DNA of 64,000 nt. Source: Rhyacophila brunnea. Its lineage: Eukaryota; Arthropoda; Insecta; Trichoptera; Rhyacophilidae. How positions within the stretch are numbered: position 1 is the first letter of the stretch; the number at the start of each line of letters is the position of its first letter. Both the position numbers and the translations under genes were made by a program. Location of the stretch: the NCBI GenBank assembly GCA_022495005.1, contig JAGYXB010000135.1, positions 1,798,001 through 1,862,000 of the forward strand. The letters are read 5' to 3'. This document shows, piece by piece, positions 24,837-35,959 of the stretch. Under the pieces are notes generated by a model. The model was not told where the DNA came from and did not search any database. It worked only from the letters and a program-made list of their open reading frames with translations.

Positions 24837-25320
24837 TAGGCGCGTTTGGAAAATCAGATCAGAGTGTATTTTTGGCGTGTGACATGTAACACATAATTTA
24901 TTTTTTCACACAAAAAAACACACTCGATTGGATTCGAACCAACGATTGTTCGGTTATCAGCCGAATACACTACCATTACGCCACAGAATGATACTGCAAT
25001 AGTGACGATTATACAGTATTCAGTTTAGAATTGTTCCGTTGCTAGGCAGCGAATTTATTATTGTCGGCCATTTGCAATTCCTTACGTAAACAAACTATTA
25101 AACGTCATAGTGGCAGTTTTACTTTAAAAATAAAAACAACGATAAATAATTATATAATTTAGTAATATAAGTTAAAGTGTATAGAAATAAACCAACGGCA
25201 TTCCAATAAGTGGTCCTTTTTCTTGAGTGTGTAATTTAACAAGATAATTAAAAGCTAGTCGAAGAATCTAGTTTATCACAAGTTTTGTTTTTGTTTTGTT
25301 ACGCCAAAGAAGTATAACTT
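24833..25320 (+). mobile_element. Non-autonomous TIR element with tRNA-like core, copy 2
   Basis: Left end AAGTTATACTTCTTTAGGCG; right end CGCCAAAGAAGTATAACTT. It is about 90% identical to the 8,467-8,970 copy over its whole length. It appears to have inserted at the very edge of the 24.5-kb dispersed repeat. No transposase. Confidence 0.78.
24921..24988 (-). pseudogene. tRNA-Ile-like sequence inside TIR element
   Basis: On the minus strand: TGGCGTAATGGTAG (A box), TTCGG-CTGATAA-CCGAA (5-bp anticodon stem and loop, anticodon GAT) and GGTTCGAATCC (perfect B box). The acceptor arms do not pair, so the tRNA would not mature. The Pol III promoter boxes look intact. Confidence 0.6.
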
Positions 25321-25600
25321 CTAACGCGCGTACATAAATACACACACCGATTTTTATAATTTATATTGCATTCGGGTTGCGTAATACTTTTGTTTGTTTC
25401 TGTCAACTTTCCTAATTAATAATTACGGAATGAAGCAATAAAATAATTTTAAACCAGCGGCGCTCCAATAAGCGGCGTTTTTTCTGAGTGTGTAACAAGA
25501 TAATTAAAATAGTAATATTAAATTTTATTAATTATTACGAAATGAAGCAATAAAATAAATTAATTTAAAGAAGTATAGCTTCTAACACGCGTACACACCG
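25321..25600 (+). repeat. Partial third copy related to the tRNA-like TIR element
   Basis: GGCGCTCCAATAAGCGGC, GAGTGTGTAACAAGATAATT and AAAGAAGTATAGCTTCTAAC correspond to the last third of the two full copies. The motif CTTCTAAC(A/G)CGCGTAC occurs at both edges (25,318 and 25,573). This indicates nested or tandem insertion of the same family. Confidence 0.6.
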
Positions 25601-26564
25601 ATTTTTTTTAACTTAGAAAGTATATCGGTTTAACGATATAATTAACGATAATGACTTGTTGAAGAAATATTTTTCGCTATTTACTATTTTTTAACTACGT
25701 TGTAAGCGGAGAGTACAGTTTCACCTCAGGTTTTCTTTTAAAATACATCACACCGTTGGCAAAACTTGTGCACTCCAATATGCAAGATGGCAAACAAACT
25801 TGTGAAATGTCTCTATCTGTGAGGAAACTAACGAATTTGTTGCCAGCCAACTCTTTTACAGCTTCTTGAAGTTTAAATGTTAACTCTTGCGCTCACTTTT
25901 TTCAGGCTCTCCCGTCAAGGTAGATTTAATTAATTAACGCCGGCCTTACAAAAACGTTTCTATCATGGAAAAAGGTTTTTCTTTTAAATATTCACGTTAA
26001 TGAGTGAGAAGCTTTTTTTTTACTTTTTGCTTTAACATGTTGAAATTTAAAACGTATTTCATCTCTCTCGTTTCGCCTTTTTTTCAACGTGTTATTTTAT
26101 TTTTTTACGAATTTTAAATTCCGCTACACTTTACTCTTTACTTTATTCTAGTAGAATATTGTTTAATTTTTTTGTATATAATAATAAATTATAATTATAG
26201 ATAACTTCGAATTCACACTATAGATAATTACATACCAAAATAATTATTTTATACCACAACCGCAATCAATTTTTTCAATGCTTATTAAATATTTTTACAA
26301 CATGATTTGAATAATATTTTATGGTTTAATTTAATAAAACGCAATTTTTTTGTATTACTTATTCCACTTTTAATCAATAAATTTCGTATAAGTTTTGTCC
26401 GCCTCAGAGGGACATATTAATATATTTATAACAATTGATAAATAAAATATTTATCAATTGATCGTTTTACGCATGAAACTGTATCATATTTTCCTTACCA
26501 TTGAGTTGATGGTGTTGACAGGTATTTTTTATTAATTTTCAGAACGATCTTTTTTAAGATACCC
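25601..26564. other. AT-rich with one GC-richer patch
   Basis: No gene recognised. The patch at 25,690-25,930 is non-repetitive and could be unique conserved DNA. Confidence 0.4.
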
Positions 26565-26757
26565 AAGAAGCACTAAAATACCACAGGGAAGGCCATAAAC
26601 CCGCTGGTAAGGCAAACTCGTGAATTTCGGTGGATATATCTACATGGCAGCGAAGAAGTAGGAACAAATAATAATGGGGGTAGCTAGGGGAGGCCTTCAT
26701 CTATAAATGAATAGATTCCGTTTGATGATGATTTCTTTGATGATGATGATGATAAGC
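26565..26757 (+). pseudogene. LINE 3' end with (GAT)n tail
   Basis: In shifting frames the plus strand gives GRP-x-TRW, then GGYIYMAAKK and LGEAF. This matches the GRP-x-x-RW...W-x-x-x-AQDR...LEEAY ending of a common insect LINE group. It is followed by (GATGAT)n at 26,729-26,752, the microsatellite-like tail used by such elements instead of poly-A. Only the last ~60 codons remain and stops interrupt them. Confidence 0.6.
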
Positions 26758-26907
26758 TCTATTCTTTATAATTAATTCTTTCTCAATGTCAGTATCTACA
26801 ATGTAAATTTATATCCTAAATTTTTAGAATTTCAAGCTTATCCATTGTTTTGTTTAATATTAATTAAGTGTATAAATATACATAATTTAATTTTAGAGTA
26901 TCCGTTA

Positions 26908-27366
26908 TTACAACGTTTTTATTAGCTCGTATTCATGTTTGTACGGTGGTTGCTTGTCCAGTACCAATCTTGCAATCGATTTTTAACTAACTTCCCGACT
27001 AGCTAGACATCTGAAACTTTTAGAATATATCAGAACACGATGCCAATGCATCTTTTAATACTTTTAGCCATCTTCAAGCAGGATTGAATTCATTTTCAGT
27101 TAATTCTGTTTTGTATGGAAAGTTATTTCAGAAAAATCCGTAAAAAGTAAAAGACTATTATTGGTTGCTAAGGGGGTGGTCCTAGCAACTAAATTATTAT
27201 TACGTGCGTTATTATGAAAATCAAAATGACATTTCAGTATTCTATATTAGTTTGTTTGTTTGTTTTTTATTTACTTCATATCAATTACAAGTTTGAGCAT
27301 ATTGAGCATAATAATTGAACAGAAAATATAAAAACGTTATACATAAAAGTTCTTTTTATCTTGTAA
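26908..27366 (-). repeat. ~450-bp repeat family, copy 2 of 4
   Basis: The minus strand carries the same blocks as copy 1: AGAACTTTTATGTATAACG at the outer end, CAAACTTGTAATTGATATG-type divergence inside, CTTTCCATACAAAACAG, GTCTAGCTAGTCGGGAAG, and AATAAAAACGTTGTAATA at the inner end. It faces copy 1 across about 4.5 kb. Confidence 0.8.
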
Positions 27367-28314
27367 TTATTTATACGTTTAAAGCTAAAGTGTGTTTATA
27401 CAATGATCGAAAATTTTGAATTAGCAATTATTCCGCGCCTATCTGTTCGAATATGCATATTAAATTCTCCTTTTATTCGACATTATAGCATTAGCAGAAT
27501 CGGTAGTTTGCCCTTTGAAAGCGGTGTAGCCAGTGTGGAATCTAGCCTAACTAATGCACGGCGTTTGTCAAGTAGGTGGATGGAAGTAATTACGCGTGGA
27601 ATGATCGATAACTCACTCGCTGATCCTTTCTGACAAAATTATTCGAGATAAAGGGGACTTTACTAAATTTTAGACAGTTTATTTTACGTATATAGGTATA
27701 TAATCACAATATTTCCGCCATATTACACTATAATTAATTATACTATACTTGAAACCAGTCAACAATTTTTCTATGCAAACTATGCGTATTTATTTTGATC
27801 TGACAATATTGTTAAAATTAGATCAATTATATTTAAATAATATTTTAGATTTTCATGAATAAATCAACTACTTTAAATTACACTTATATTAGTTAACAAA
27901 AACATATTTATTATTCAAAAATATAAACTCATCCCGAATAAATTCCAACAATCTCAGAAGGTAGGTGGATCATTATTTGATGTTTTTCATTCCAGAAACA
28001 CTGATCGGGTAAATATGACTTCAATATTGGAGACTCAGGATCAAAAAATTGAGCGAAATTCCGACACCTGTAGTCTAAAACTATTTTACCAGACTTTTTA
28101 ATAGGATTAATTTACTCGAATGGTAATTATATTCTAAAGATATAGAATTGCGATTGATCTTGAAGAGGTAATATGGTACTACCTATAAAATATAGCATAA
28201 TATCTTCAATTTGTCACATTTTTTTCAAAACTGTATTAAGTATACCATTATTCAAAATTGTTCAATGAGTAGATATATTTTTAAATCATTATAAAATATG
28301 TGGGTAGTATATAC
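27367..28314. other. Mostly AT-rich noncoding stretch
   Basis: A 76-codon plus-strand frame (27,403-27,633) lies in a GC-richer patch. Its product has no motif that I know, so coding is unproven. Confidence 0.35.
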
Positions 28315-28698
28315 TAGGGATTGCAATATCGGTATTTCAAAACCGGTATCCCATTATTTTTGATACCGAAATACCGGTATTAAAAATTGTACAATACCGA
28401 TATTATTCGGTATTGAAAGTTGTAACAAAATTTATTAATTAACATAAAAAGGTTTAATATGGTATTTTTTGTCGGGTTACCCGATGTCTGATTTACTTTT
28501 ATTGCTCTTCAATGCCCTTGGAGACCACCAATAGCACGTGCTTTAAAATATTTATATTTGAAAGTCCTTTATCTATATTTATTAGTAGATACTTCTGTTT
28601 TTTACATGTACTTCAAGAATACCGGTATTAATACCGGTATTCAATAGGAATTCCCGAAATATCGGTATTATTATTTTCATTTAGTATTACAATCTCCA
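28315..28698. mobile_element. hAT-type MITE, 384 bp
   Basis: Left end TAGGGATTGCAATATCGGTA; right end on the minus strand TGGAGATTGTAATA. The flanks 28,307-28,314 (GTATATAC) and 28,699-28,706 (GTATTTAC) agree at 7 of 8 positions, consistent with an 8-bp hAT duplication. The palindromic ATACCGGTAT motif occurs several times near both ends, and also in the 33.5-kb hAT element. No frame. Confidence 0.78.
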
Positions 28699-28749
28699 GT
28701 ATTTACGTATTTAAAGGTAATTATTGAAAGTAAAATATCAACAATAAAA

Positions 28750-29180
28750 TCCACATAATTGAGGGAAACTTTTACGTGCACATCTACAAGCGACTGCATG
28801 TGTATAATAATGGATCTAAAAAGCAAACTCTCGATATATATAACCATAATAAGGTCAGTGCTAACTTATGATTATAAAATATGGTGCCTAACTCAGACAG
28901 AAGAAAATGAGTTAACAGTATTTTAAATAAAAAATATATCAAAATGGATCAACTTTAAACGTGAACCATGAATTGGATATCCAAATGAAACTTATGTGAG
29001 ATGCATATAGTGCGATGGCAGTGTCATATTGAGAAAATTTCAGGCAACAAAGATCTTGACCAGATGGATAACCCAACTGCAACAACCTAGAGGAACAATA
29101 ATTACGTGGATAGACTGCGTGTAGGATTAGAACGAATATCAGCGGAGGAGTCCAAATACACGCTGTAGTAATATTATACC
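28750..29180 (+). pseudogene. LINE reverse transcriptase C-terminal relic
   Basis: Around 28,850-28,930 the plus strand gives SANLxYKIWCLTQTEENEL. This corresponds to the R-x-VL-TYG-x-E-x-W-x-LT-x-x-EE-x-x-L segment after the reverse transcriptase domain in RTE/Jockey-type LINEs. Later text (KILTRWITQLQQPRGT) falls where the GHV/RM region would be. Stops and frame changes are frequent. No catalytic motif is left. Confidence 0.6.
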
Positions 29181-32100
29181 AGAGAATAAAAAGAAGGTAT
29201 AGATAAAGTATTTATTAATCACAACTTAGGTAGATATTTTTGTAAGATATTTTATGGTTATATGTAAATAGCGTACTTAGTTCCTACTTAGTTATTTTAT
29301 TAAAATGTTTTATTCAACCGTATTTTCATTACATAAAATTTAATTTCAATTGTAATTATTAATGTTATTGTTACTACGAGTATAATATTTATATTAAATA
29401 AATTTTAATTAACCAGTCGTTGTTAATAATCAATTAATAAAGTATGTTTTTGTTGTAAATTATAATTTAATTATTCTGATATGTAAAACTAATATAATAA
29501 TATCGTGTGTTATGATTATAACAGCTCACATCTGAAGCCTAATAACGATCCTATCCATTAACTTTGTCGCTGTTGTACTCTGCTGTAATTATGCCGCACA
29601 ATTCAAACAATGTTGCCTAATACATAACTGGGACTATGTTGGCATACCGAAACAAAATTTGATAATATTGCACAATTTAGTGCACGGGATTATTAAAATA
29701 TTAAACATTATCACAGTGAATCAATATGATCATATTTTTTGAGTAAAATTGTATAAATCGAAGCATTTTTTTAATGAGACTAATCAAGCGACAATTTCTA
29801 AAACACATGTCTCCAATTTCAAATTTAACAATTCAATATTTACAGTAAATAACGTTTTTTGTTTTTCAATCGTAAATGATTTATTTTAGCGCTAGTTTAA
29901 TTTTTCACAGTATTGTAATTTTAAATTAAAATAATGTGCCTATTTTTATTCGCCGATTAACTTTTAAAAATATAAGCAAAATTAAATTTAATCGTTTTGA
30001 CAGATATTGGCGGTTATTAATCGTGTGAAAAATCCTAAAATTGAGTCCACAGTTCCAATAATTATTTAATATTATGTATGGTTAATTACATGTTTGTGTT
30101 TTAAGCTTAGTGATTTGTTTTAACGTACGTTTTGTGTACGTATTGTACTTTTAAAGTAAAACAATATTATGCCCGTTTTATTACAAGCAAAAAAACGACA
30201 TTTAGGCATTTAGCCAGTATATCATTTTTTCTTATGCTTTTAACGGGTTTTAGTTTTTATATTTATATCATTAATATTGAGTAAAATTTGTTTTCATTTT
30301 TAGTTATATTTTGTCCAAATATAGAAAAGTTATGAAAGTAGACGCTCTGTGAATACGCTTTAAATTATTATATCACATTTTTTTATGTTTTATATGTTGT
30401 TTAATTTCTTTAATATTCTTAGATTTGAAGTGTAATATAAACAAAAACATGAAAAAATGCCTTAAAACATGAACGTAAAGCTTAAAATAGTACTAATGTG
30501 ACTAAAATACTAATTAGATTAGAGTCTTTTTGCAATGTGGATTAATTATTTGTAGTAATCTTTACACTATTATCGTCCGAATTTTCAAAACTCCTAATCA
30601 TTTCAATAAAATTTTAGATTCATTGATAATCAATTCCTAAAATTATTGGATATACAATTATTGCCTTAATAAACCTTATAATTTGAGTTTAGTTACTACA
30701 TACATTGATTACTTCAAATACAAAACTACTTTAACTTGTAGGTACTACAACTATCGCATCATTTACATTATAATACAAATATAGCGTATAACCGGTTGTG
30801 AAAGGAATTACTATGTCAATTATTGTTAATATGTTTTTTTATGTCATAAATATGACAAACAATTAGATGTTTGTAAAAACCTTTTTATCCATTTAAAAGG
30901 GAAATCGCAATACTTTATTAAAAAATATACATAACTGCTTATTGAAATGAGGAAATGTATCTACTAAATCTAATATTCAATGCACAACGTAAATAGTGTA
31001 ATGAGTTTTAATCATGTTATTCTGAAAGCAATCAACCATTAACAAATTTATAATGCCTCATTAACATTGATAGGAATATTAATTGTCACTGCAGTTTGAT
31101 CGTATATACCATATTCAATACGTGTAACTATAAGCTCCGTAATGGGGAGTCAAAAGTAACACAGGGTGTGTGGTGCAGGGTGGTTGCAACCATCCATTTT
31201 TTAACCCTGACAGATTCAAAGTCCATTACCCGAACAGCGCTGGTAAAAAATTATGTCCACCTAGCTCAAACTGGTTGAGACCATTGACGTAGAATTTTAA
31301 CGGCTCCACAAATTACAAATTAATAATGTAAAGAAGGTAAATTTCTCGAAATTTGTTTTGTAATTAAATTAATTCATATTTGTATATACGTTAACGTAAA
31401 ATTTGCCGTAATTGGAAAACAAATTGTATATTTATAATACTTTTAACAAATTGTTTATAAGTGCGTAAGAATTATGTGAATCCGGTTTTCCTTATTTTTA
31501 GACAAATATGAAATAACAGAGTTCAATAAATTAGACCATTTCTTTTTTACATTGTTTTTTATTTTTTGTTTTAACACAGTTAAAAAGAATCATGAGCTAG
31601 AGTAATATTATTTCTACTCCGAGATGCAATAAACCTCTAGAAATGTTGGATGTTATGCAGACAATTAAAAGCACTGTAATTTCTTTCGAGAACAACATTG
31701 AAGTTTTAGATAGTCTTCAAAAGATTTTACAGTTTTTATTTTAATGAAGCTACAACAAGAGCCATAACAAAATAAAATTAAAATAAACCATCTGTAGCGT
31801 CTGAAACAAAATTTTTATTAATAAAAAATAAATTAATAAAATGAGAAACGTTTATTTTATTTATTATAATATAATTGGACGTTTCTCACATTTTTTTCCA
31901 TTTCTATTGTATCTTTTCTATACGGTAGTTCTTGGAACGTATACTTATGCAAAAATATAATCAGTACAGGTACCTATAGTTAGCTGTTATAGGTGTAGCT
32001 ACAGTGAATTATTTTTTTTATTGAAAATTTATTATTTTAATTAATTTCTCGATCACACCCATTGATTGAAGATCATTTCTAGGATTTTTTTTAATGGGTA

Positions 32101-33498
32101 TGTTTCTGAGGTTTTTCAAAATTTTGTATTTCAATCAATATAATATACTATCTATATTTATGTTTGAATCCAGCGGATAGATTAATAACGAATCTTCATT
32201 AAAATATTTATCAAGACACATATATCTCCATAGTATACTACTTCTTGGAGCGAAAATGGTGATTACTTACCTTTTTTATGTGAGAAATATAATTTGCATT
32301 TTCATATTACCCTATTCTTTAAAAAATAATATGTGCGCCTATGAAAAAGCGGCTATAAATTGGGGTGGGAAGGTGGACAGAACTTTAAACATTTCGGGGA
32401 GGGTTGAATGAATAACATGTGACCCCGTAGAACAGCGGTCAGATGACTTGCATTATATTTTTACAGCTTGTGTTAATCATATGTCATATATTTTAACAAT
32501 TATATAAAGTAGTGGTTTAAATATTTTATTTCTTTCTCTTTTCATCTAATCACACCTTAGTCTTGTAACAATGTGACGCCATTCGGCTCAACGTTACATC
32601 TTTAACCGTTTGCCGTATCAACCATGTAACGCATAGATCACTATCACCATGACTACATACTCTACGGTATATTCCATAAAAGATAAAACTGAATTCCATG
32701 GTAATGACCACACCACCTAAAGTACCTTCAATTTTGAACAAAACATTTAGCTATATTCCTTGTCTACGCCATTTTATATAAATAAAGAATTATTCCTTAG
32801 AGACTTCCAGTATAATTTTGAATAGTACTTAACATTTGTTTTTTTCCGGGCTATAATAATACGGGCTAGTAAGCAAGGAGACGTGGTGACTAGTACAGAA
32901 AAAAATCAAAGCATTTTTTGCATATTTATAAATTATTTCATTAATAATTTTGTAAAAATAGTATGGATACGGGCTATGTTCAGAGAACAATCACACAACG
33001 TTCTGGCGAAGAGAATTTTCACTAGTTTTAATTACCTACCACCAATGTTACCAGTTCATAAATCGCCCAACCTATTGATTACCCCGCTGGATTTTAGTTT
33101 TCCAACTAGTGAACAAACGCGTTGTAATTCAAATGGAAAAAAAGCATTTTGCCGCACTCAGAGTTAATGTCATTCTGTTAGCTGTTCGATTAATTAGTTC
33201 GATATAACCATATTGACCGAAAAAATCAGGGTTTATAACGCAATTTACCACATAAATATTACACAGACTTGTTTTCATAAAAAATACAGCTCATTACTTT
33301 CATCTTTGTGTTATATCACTTTCTTCTAAATTTGACGAATACTTTAGTGGAGGCATCTACGTTTTTCAGCCAGGATATATTGTCATAATAATTTCATTAG
33401 CAGTGTCAACCGAAGTGACTTCCTGGTGCTTTCTTTAGTTAAAATTTCTGTAGAGAGACCACCTTCAGCTGGTTTATTTGTGGGGTTGAAATTACTCC
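29181..33498. other. Long featureless AT-rich stretch
   Basis: About 4.3 kb without a gene or classifiable repeat. Exceptions are a hairpin at 31,836-31,896 (below) and slightly GC-richer patches at 31,080-31,280 and 32,570-33,170. Frames of 60-94 codons there have no motif. Confidence 0.5.
31836..31896. repeat. Inverted-repeat hairpin
   Basis: AAAATGAGAAACGT pairs with ACGTTTCTCACATTTT across a 28-bp AT loop, apart from a 2-base insertion. It could be a tiny MITE remnant. Confidence 0.5.
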
Positions 33499-33778
33499 AT
33501 TTGGCCTAGGGACTTCAATACCGAATGAATATATCAATACCAATACCGGTACTAATACTGGTATTCGTCAAAACACATTATAGAAAAAAAATACCTATCA
33601 ATAAATATAACTATTAAAAACACTATTTTATAGCAACCTACCTACATTTAATATGTTGACCTTTATAAAAATGTATAGCTATAGATCATAATATAATATT
33701 AGAACTGCTATTTTTTTTAAATACTATAAGTCTGGGTACAGGAAAATCTTTCTCAAATTCAACGTTGTATCAATAGTT

Positions 33779-35221
33779 GAGGAGCAAACATTCAAAAAGT
33801 GATTTGACACACATTTTGAAAAATGCCGTTTATTGTCAATTCTGATAGTCCATATTAAAATCTATGAAAGGAAACCAGAATCAGTGTTCAAAGAACGTTT
33901 TATCCAATAAAAAAATAATCCTAAAAATGACACATTCAAGCAAACCATGATTGCACTCGATTTCAATCATACGATGTTTTGTCCTATTAACCAATCACAG
34001 CGTAGGAGCCTTCATATTGCATATGTGACTAATCACATTTTGCACGGTAACTGTGAGCTGTTACTTCAGTGACAGTATTGTTTAAAGAGGTTGTGTTTTC
34101 AACAAGACGTTACTAAAATTTAATTTATTATAACAATTTACGATGCGAAATGATAGTGAGGATCATATCGAAGTTGGCCAAGCCAATATTGGCTCTAGAA
34201 AAAAGATTTCTACACGTTGGAAACGATCTGAAGCAAAAAAAAGATATTCTATATCACATTTTTATACCTGGACAGAAGAAAAAGCTGGGAAGGTAGTCAA
34301 GAAATATCTTCAGCTTTGCTGCACTATTTAAGAAATATGGATTTCCAAGGGGAAAAAATTAAGTACTTCGACTGTTTGTAATGGTTGCATTGCACAAATG
34401 CTAAGAAAAAAGGAAACTCTTGACACCGGAGGAATTACAAGAAGTGTATAAACGAATCGGCCCATAAAATGTGCTGGGTGAAGACTGGAACATAGTGGAC
34501 ACTAAGTCCCTGAATAAACTGTATAAAGACTTCCCATGCATTAGTGATTTAAAACGATTATCACTAAAAGTAGAAATAACACCCCGTGGCCAAAAACGTG
34601 TACTGGTCAAAGGAAATACAAATTTGCATTATATTAGCGATAGCCCGGAAAAATACAGTTACTTGGTGAAGAAAGATATATCTTGCAATGAGTGCAACCA
34701 GATATGTTGCCCTTATCACATTTCATATCACAAGAGAAGAAAAATGATGTAAAAATAATGTTTGGCGACTGGAAGAATCTCGGAGATGGAGGACTAGAAG
34801 GGTACAAAAAAATACTTTTTGATGAACCATCGGCCAATATAAAAGAACAGGAGGTCATATGTGACTGTGTGGAGCCAGAACCTTTTACTATTTAACAATC
34901 TGTACATAATATTATACAATATGCTCCCTAATAAATTGTATTAAAATAATATATGCCGCCTTGATTTTCATTCAAATAGTATTTTATCCACAAGTTTCAT
35001 GCAAATCGTGTTTTGTCCAAATTTAAAATCAAAAAATGAACCACTTCCGCGAGTTTTATATTATACAAAATACCAGGATTAAAATTCTTTCCTTAAACAG
35101 TTTTATAATAAAAAAAAAAACCATTTTGAGTACATAGGCTAGGTTATTATAGAATATGTTTTTCGTGATTATCTCAGGTCAACATCTGTGTGACAAATCA
35201 CTTTTTGAATGTTTGCTCCTC
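33779..35221 (+). mobile_element. 1.44-kb TIR element with unrecognised broken frame
   Basis: Inverted ends GAGGAGCAAACATTCAAAAA (continuing GTGATTTG) are identical over 28 bp, then one mismatch, then CACACA. AGTT flanks both sides (33,775-33,778 and 35,222-35,225), consistent with a 4-bp duplication. The element sits inside the hAT element. It carries the broken frame at 34,143-34,893 and nothing else. The superfamily cannot be assigned from the ends: 4-bp duplications other than TTAA are uncommon. Confidence 0.8.
34143..34893 (+). pseudogene. Unrecognised frame of the 1.44-kb TIR element
   Basis: Unknown product. The ATG at 34,143 opens a 62-codon basic segment (TRWKRSEAKKRY). Around 34,300 coding sense appears to move to another frame (FAALFKKYGFPRGKN), interrupted by stops. 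It continues as LLTPEELQEVYKRIGP, a stop at 34,466-34,468, then NVLGEDWNIVDTKSL. The text DLKRLSLKVEITPRGQKRVL and a Cys pair (CNEC) follow at about 34,685. A frameshift near 34,700 leads to LPLSHFISQEKKNDVK and ends EPEPFTI at 34,893. Composition is protein-like and unlike the AT-rich surroundings. Its position between TIRs suggests transposase or accessory protein. I see no DDE motif, perhaps because of internal deletion. Confidence 0.55.
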
Positions 35222-35959
35222 AGTTATAGAATAATTGGAATTATTTGCCATGAATGTTTTCTTTTTTAAAATATGTTCATTCATCGCGACATTTACTGCG
35301 AAATTTTGTTTTAATGTTATTTAACTTTTGTTGTTTTCAATCAATCTATTTGCATTTTGTCAGCATACATCTTACGTATACATTAAATTTAATATACAAT
35401 ATAGTAGTAAGTAATGAAAAAAAACATTAAATTCATTTTCGAAAAACATAAACGTGTTAGCTTTTTTAATACCGAAAATATCGGTATATTCTATTTTCGA
35501 TATCGATAAATAATTGAATACCGGTATTTAAATCCCTAATTTGGCCTCTCTCTATTTATTAGAATAACAGTACTGTCTTTACTATATTTCCCGAAGTTCT
35601 AATAACAATACACGTACATTTCGCACCCCTAGTTTTAAACTATTACAAGTCAAAAAACTGACATTTTGAGTTAATAATGCAGAAAGGTTGAAAATATCAT
35701 TATTTATCTGGTCAAAGACTATCACAAGTCTAAATAAATTCTACGGAAATACAGGACAGAAAGAATAGTCTATCATTTTTATAAATAGTATTGTGTGATA
35801 TTTAAAGACTATGCTATTTTGAGTTGTTATGGTCTTAAATTAGGATTCAAAATTTTAGCGAGTTTAAGACTATGACATCTTGAATTATCATAGGTCAGGA
35901 AGGGACAAAGTAAATAAAACTTGTGTTGTGGTCACACTGTTGACTAGCCATTCTGACAA

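Larger units (their letters stand above)
33507..35538. mobile_element. hAT-type element with perfect 8-bp TSD, carrying a nested element
   Basis: Left end TAGGGACTTCAATACCG; right end on the minus strand TAGGGATTTAAATACCGG. A perfect target duplication ATTTGGCC lies at 33,499-33,506 and 35,539-35,546. Eight-bp duplications and TAGGG-type ends are typical of hAT. Removing the nested 1,443-bp element at 33,779 leaves a ~590-bp core without a transposase, so the original insertion was non-autonomous. ATACCGGTAT-type palindromes near both ends link it to the 28.3-kb MITE. Confidence 0.88.

Noticed and set aside
34401..34858. Minus-strand frames within the 1.44-kb TIR element
   Set aside because: Antisense to plus-strand text with better protein character.
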